From Anaerolineales bacterium (GTDB lineage: Bacteria > Chloroflexota > Anaerolineae > Anaerolineales > Villigracilaceae): a DNA stretch of 54,843 bases. Each line of letters begins with the position of its first letter. The first letter of the stretch is position 1. A program made the position numbers and the translations under genes. Below, in pieces: positions 52,076 to 54,843 of this stretch. The stretch lies in contig JADZCC010000008.1 of assembly GCA_020851785.1 (NCBI GenBank), forward strand, positions 1 to 54,843. The letters are read 5' to 3'. The notes beneath the pieces are model-generated. The model was not told the origin of the DNA. It did no database searches and saw only the letters and a program-made list of their open reading frames with translations.

Positions 52076-53134
52076 ATGCCTATTCCAAAAAATGGTCGTG
52101 AAGTGCGCCTCACCACGCTGGCCGCGTGCGCGGGTTGAGCTTCTAAATTAGGCGCGGAAGCGCTGACGCAGGTCCTGCGTCCGATCAAAGCGACTTTTGA
52201 TCCCGCCGCTCATCCCGATTTATTGGTTGGGTTAACCGAACCGGATGACGCGGCTGTGTGGCGTTTAAGCGCCGAGCAGGCCTTGATTATCACGACTGAT
52301 TTTTTTACGCCTGTGGTGGATACGCCCTATGAATACGGCGCCATCGCGGCGGCCAATAGCCTTTCGGATGTTTATGCGATGGGCGGAAAACCATTTTTGG
52401 CCTTGAATGTGGCCGCCCTGCCCGAAGATTTACCGACTGAAATTTCCGCCGAAATTATGCGCGGAGCCGCCGATAAAGCGCGCGAAGCCGGAGCGCTGAT
52501 TGCGGGCGGGCATACCGTCAAAGATCGCGAACCAAAATTCGGCCTGGTGGCGCTCGGATTTGTTCATCCAGATAAAATCATCCGCAAGGGCGGCCTGCAA
52601 GTTGGCGACAAACTGATTCTCACCAAGCCGCTGGGGAGCGGCATTCTCGCCACCGCTTTAAAACAAGAGAAAGCGAGCGCCGCGCACATCCAAGAAGCGA
52701 TTGAATGGATGGCGCGCTTGAACAAAACCGCCAGCGAACTGGCGCAGGAGTTTGAAGTACACGGCGGCACGGACGTCACCGGCTTTGGCCTGCTGGGCCA
52801 TGCCAGCGAACTGGCGCAAGCCTCGGGCGTGGCCTTGCATTTCAACCTGGAACGTCTCCCCTATTTAAGCGGCGCAAAACATTACGCAGAGTTGGGAATT
52901 TTCCCCGGCGGCGCGTTTGATAATCAAAAATATTTTGAAACACAGGTTCATTACGAACGAACGTTAAACGAAGCTCTGCAAATGACTCTGTTTGACCCGC
53001 AAACCAGCGGCGGCCTGCTGTTTGGAATTGCGCCGCAGAAGTTGGCCGCCTTTGAAACTCGCGCCGCAGAACTGGGCCAGCCGGTATGGGTCATTGGCGA
53101 AGCGCAAGCTGGGAGCGGCCTGTATCTTTGGTAG
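52076..53134 (+). CDS. selD: Selenophosphate synthetase SelD with selenocysteine at the catalytic position
   Basis: A 352-residue enzyme making selenophosphate from selenide and ATP. The frame is open except for TGA 52136-52138, which falls at residue 21 in LAACAG-U-ASKLG. This is exactly where E. coli SelD has catalytic Cys17, and Lys24 matches its Lys20. The body is intact: PDDAAVW, TTDFFTPVVDTPYEYGAIAAANSLSDVYAMGGKP, AGGHTVKDREPKFGLVALG, GGTDVTGFGLLGHA and DPQTSGGLLFG. A hairpin lies downstream in SECIS position. Gene callers will truncate it to a start at 52223. It has a leaderless layout. Confidence 0.93.
52165..52181 (+). promoter_or_regulatory. Bacterial SECIS-like hairpin in selD
   Basis: GACGCAG (52165-52171) and CTGCGTC (52175-52181) form a perfect 7-bp stem with a GTC loop. 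The loop G lies 34 nt after the TGA, within the range usual for bacterial SECIS elements, which need a G/U in the apical loop. Confidence 0.65.
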
Positions 53135-53199
53135 GTAAATTGGCGAAAAGCCGCGTCTTTTCAGGTACAATAAGCCGAACTTTTTGCATAACCAACCTC

Positions 53200-53370
53200 A
53201 TGCCTGAAACTTCTTCAGAACCTGATTCTAGTCTTCCTCTACCCCTCCTCCCAACCCATCTCCATCCATTTGCGATGAATTTATCCGCTGGCCAACAGGT
53301 TGGCTTGATTTTTTTTAACCCATCATTTTATCTTTCAACCTCTAAAGGAACTCATGAGTATCGGCAATGA
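53200..53370 (+). CDS. Candidate 56-codon leader ORF upstream of the CorC/HlyC gene
   Basis: A small ORF, ATG 53200 to TGA 53368-53370, follows a TACAAT box at 53166-53171. The first 25 residues are Pro/Ser/Leu-rich (SSLPLPLLPTHLHPF). The later codons run through an intrinsic-terminator-like hairpin and overlap the downstream start (53354) by 17 nt in another frame. The composition is not that of a folded protein, so if translated it is more likely a regulatory leader. Proline-codon leaders control Mg transport genes in enterobacteria; applying that here is inference. Confidence 0.4.
   Translation: MPETSSEPDSSLPLPLLPTHLHPFAMNLSAGQQVGLIFFNPSFYLSTSKGTHEYRQ
53291..53316 (+). terminator. Attenuator-like hairpin in the leader of the CorC/HlyC gene
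   Basis: GCCAAC (53291-53296) pairs with GTTGGC (53299-53304), and eight T residues follow at 53309-53316. The stem is short. An upstream ACCAACC (53191-53197) could pair with the same GGTTGG and prevent it forming. Confidence 0.45.
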
Positions 53371-54646
53371 AATCGTGGGGATTATCGTCCTCATCTTAAT
53401 TAACGCAGTCTTGGCCATGTCCGAAGCGGCTTTGGTGGCCTCGCGCAAGGCTCGTCTGCAACAAAAGGCCAACGAAGGCGACACCGCTTCCGCTTTGGCG
53501 TTGAAAATCATCGACGACCCAAACATCTTTTTATCCACCACGCAAATTGGAATTACCTTGATCGGCGTTTTGGCCGGAGCGGTCGGCGGGGCCACCATCG
53601 CAGACGCGCTGGCCGGCCTGCTTGGCAAAATCCCCTGGCTGGCAGAGCATAGCGCTTCGCTCAGTTTGGGAATCGTCGTGGTAGCCATCACCATCCTTTC
53701 CATTTGGATCGGCGAATTGGTGCCCAAGCGCCTCGGCTTGCACAGCCCGGAACAAATTGCGCGCCTCGTCGCGCAACCCATGTATTTTCTCTCTAAAGCC
53801 TTTTCCCCGCTCATCAAGTTGATGGGCTGGGCCACCAACTCGATCCTGCGCTTGTTGGGGATTACAAATTCTGCCGAGCCGCCGGTGACGGAAGAAGAAC
53901 TGCAACTTCTGCTTAATCAAGGCACGGAAGCCGGAGTGTTCGACGAAGCCGAGCAGGATATGGTAGAAGGCGTCTTCAGCTTAAGCGACCGGCGCGTTTA
54001 CTCGTTGATGACTCCGCGCACGGAAATCGTCTGGTTGGACGTTGACGAGAGCCTTGAAGACATTCGCAACAAAATCGCCGAGAGCGAATATTCGCGCTTT
54101 CCGGTGCGTCAGGATTCGCTAGAGACGATCCTCGGCATCGTCAAATCGCGCGACCTGCTGGTGCAAAGTTTATCGGGCAGTGAAATCAACCTGAAGGCGC
54201 AACTCCGCCCGGCGCATTTCATCCCTGAAACCATGTTCGCCTCGCGCGCGCTGGAAATCTTCAAAGAAAAAGGCACGGAACTCCTGCTCGTGGTGGATGA
54301 GTTCGGCGGCTTGCAAGGCCTGATCACAATCAACGACATCCTTGAAGAAATCGTCGGCGAGATGGAACACGAAGAGCCGCAAGCCACCCAACGTCAGGAC
54401 GGCTCGTGGCTGTTGGACGGGATGCTCGAAGTGGATGAATTCAAAGAAATTTTTGACTTAAGCGCCCTGCCGCACGAAGATGAATACGAAACCTTAAGCG
54501 GGTTTATGATGATGTCGCTCGGACGCGTGCCGCAAACGGGCGACCGCTTCGACTGGCATGAACTCCGCTTTGAAGTGGTGGACATGGACGGCCGTCGCGT
54601 GGATAAAGTGTTGGTGACGGTCTTACCCACAAAAGCAAAACCCTAA
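53354..54646 (+). CDS. CNNM/CorC/HlyC-family transporter (DUF21 - CBS - CorC_HlyC)
   Basis: A 430-residue membrane protein of the CorB/CNNM group, linked to Mg or Co efflux and long annotated as hemolysin C-like. The DUF21 domain has three or four helices (about 5-165), with ISMSEAALVASRK-like AMSEAALVASRKARLQQKA and STTQIGITLIGVLAGAVGG. The acidic helix TEEELQLLLNQGTEAGVFDEAEQDMV leads into two CBS motifs (MTPRTEIVWLDVDESLEDI and FIPETMFASRALEIFKEKG). The CorC_HlyC domain with LDGMLEVDEFKEIF ends it. AAAGGA precedes the ATG. Confidence 0.94.
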   Translation: MSIGNEIVGIIVLILINAVLAMSEAALVASRKARLQQKANEGDTASALALKIIDDPNIFLSTTQIGITLIGVLAGAVGGATIADALAGLLGKIPWLAEHSASLSLGIVVVAITILSIWIGELVPKRLGLHSPEQIARLVAQPMYFLSKAFSPLIKLMGWATNSILRLLGITNSAEPPVTEEELQLLLNQGTEAGVFDEAEQDMVEGVFSLSDRRVYSLMTPRTEIVWLDVDESLEDIRNKIAESEYSRFPVRQDSLETILGIVKSRDLLVQSLSGSEINLKAQLRPAHFIPETMFASRALEIFKEKGTELLLVVDEFGGLQGLITINDILEEIVGEMEHEEPQATQRQDGSWLLDGMLEVDEFKEIFDLSALPHEDEYETLSGFMMMSLGRVPQTGDRFDWHELRFEVVDMDGRRVDKVLVTVLPTKAKP

Positions 54647-54654
54647 CTCGGAAA

Positions 54655-54700
54655 TTTAACGCAAAGACGCAGAGTTAATTCTTTGCGTCTTTGCGTTAAA
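54655..54700. repeat. 17-bp perfect inverted repeat after the CorC/HlyC gene
   Basis: TTTAACGCAAAGACGCA (54655-54671) and TGCGTCTTTGCGTTAAA (54684-54700) form a perfect inverted repeat with a 12-nt loop. It may act as a terminator, although no T-run follows. A diverged single arm of the same motif occurs near 41650-41683. Confidence 0.65.
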
Positions 54701-54723
54701 CGCTCAAAACTCGCTGATCGTAA

Positions 54724-54779
54724 TGCATCAAGATAAAATGTTACTTTGGTAGTAACGTTGCATCAAGAAGGAATGTTAC
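54724..54779. repeat. Two direct repeats of 21 bp beside a transposase end
   Basis: TGCATCAAGA-nnn-AATGTTAC occurs at 54724-54744 and 54759-54779 (18 of 21 identical, 35-bp period), with a GTTAC/GTAAC pair between. It lies at the 3' end of a minus-strand transposase-like fragment, so it probably marks the terminal region of an insertion sequence. Confidence 0.5.
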
Positions 54780-54843
54780 CGAGAAATTTTCCAAAGTTTG
54801 GCAGTTTTCTGGTCAATCCGACGCCGAAGTTCAGCGGGGTTGA
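54776..54843 (-). CDS. C-terminal tail of a transposase/integrase (partial)
   Basis: The last 22 codons of a minus-strand ORF that continues beyond the window. The reading NPAELRRRIDQKTAKLWKISR before a stop matches the end of many integrase-core IS transposases (xPAELRRRIxxxxxxLW). The overlap with the direct repeats fits an IS end. The family cannot be fixed from so short a piece. Confidence 0.5.
   Translation of the reverse strand, partial: NPAELRRRIDQKTAKLWKISR

Noticed and set aside
52076..52222. selD read as a pseudogene or truncated gene because of the in-frame TGA.
   Set aside because: The stop falls at the known Cys/Sec catalytic position, the frame is otherwise intact, the flanking residues are conserved and a SECIS-like hairpin follows.

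Overview
The window is a gene-dense, moderately GC-rich bacterial chromosome segment with no rRNA, plasmid or phage core. Its gene content points to a Chloroflexota bacterium, probably an Anaerolineae-like lineage: a NurA/HerA pair, DUF4349 and SIMPL lipoproteins, cNMP/PH-domain membrane proteins, a split NAD synthetase and a secreted 'FGxPISE/VQYFERARFE' repeat protein. This assignment is an inference from family content, not from a marker gene.

Layout. (1) 1-5246 (+): an amino-sugar operon with a kinase tail, a GH18 chitinase-like lipoprotein, a ChbG/YdjC deacetylase, two sugar ABC permeases and a PIG-V-like mannosyltransferase. It ends in a terminator that doubles as the coaBC start region. 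(2) 5313-9177 (+): coaBC, a phosphoesterase, a DUF4349 lipoprotein, an inverted-repeat element and rsmG. (3) 9180-14585 (-): recF and def, a cNMP-binding PH-domain membrane protein, a beta-hydroxyacid dehydrogenase and a SIMPL lipoprotein. (4) 14683-22022: a NurA / HAS-barrel / HerA operon (+) converging on a minus-strand operon of a winged-helix-like Lys/Ala/Pro-rich protein, a GHKL (MORC/HSP90-type) ATPase, OsmC and a zinc-ribbon protein. (5) 22114-28613: two tandem lysophospholipid acyltransferases, a PilZ protein, a thiolase, a lipoprotein plus HExxH protein pair, a stand-alone structured RNA of about 200 nt, a PatB-type aminotransferase and an O-methyltransferase. (6) 28732-36554: a MacAB-like ABC exporter, a Kef-type antiporter and a histidine kinase. 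(7) 36616-47728: a GT-C-like membrane protein, ClpS, an MFS exporter, split NadE, tRNA-Ser(CGA) with a duplicated 3' end and terminator, an MBL/beta-CASP nuclease, RNase D, an acyltransferase, a GNAT protein and a slipin/NfeD pair. (8) 47861-54843: wecC-wecB, a secreted repeat protein, a PyrK-like protein, a selenocysteine-containing SelD, a CorC/HlyC-family transporter with an upstream small ORF, and the tail of a transposase.

Three threads stand out. First, at least ten first-in-transcript genes have a TATAAT-like box 6-10 nt before the start codon and no Shine-Dalgarno sequence, which suggests widespread leaderless mRNAs. The pyrK-like/selD pair shares a single palindromic -10 box, and the coaBC start codon lies inside the terminator of the upstream operon. 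Second, selD is interrupted by an in-frame TGA at the catalytic position, followed by a SECIS-like hairpin, so the organism probably makes selenoproteins. Third, the NurA-HAS-HerA and GHKL/winged-helix operons form a DNA-processing neighbourhood that I cannot match to a named system.
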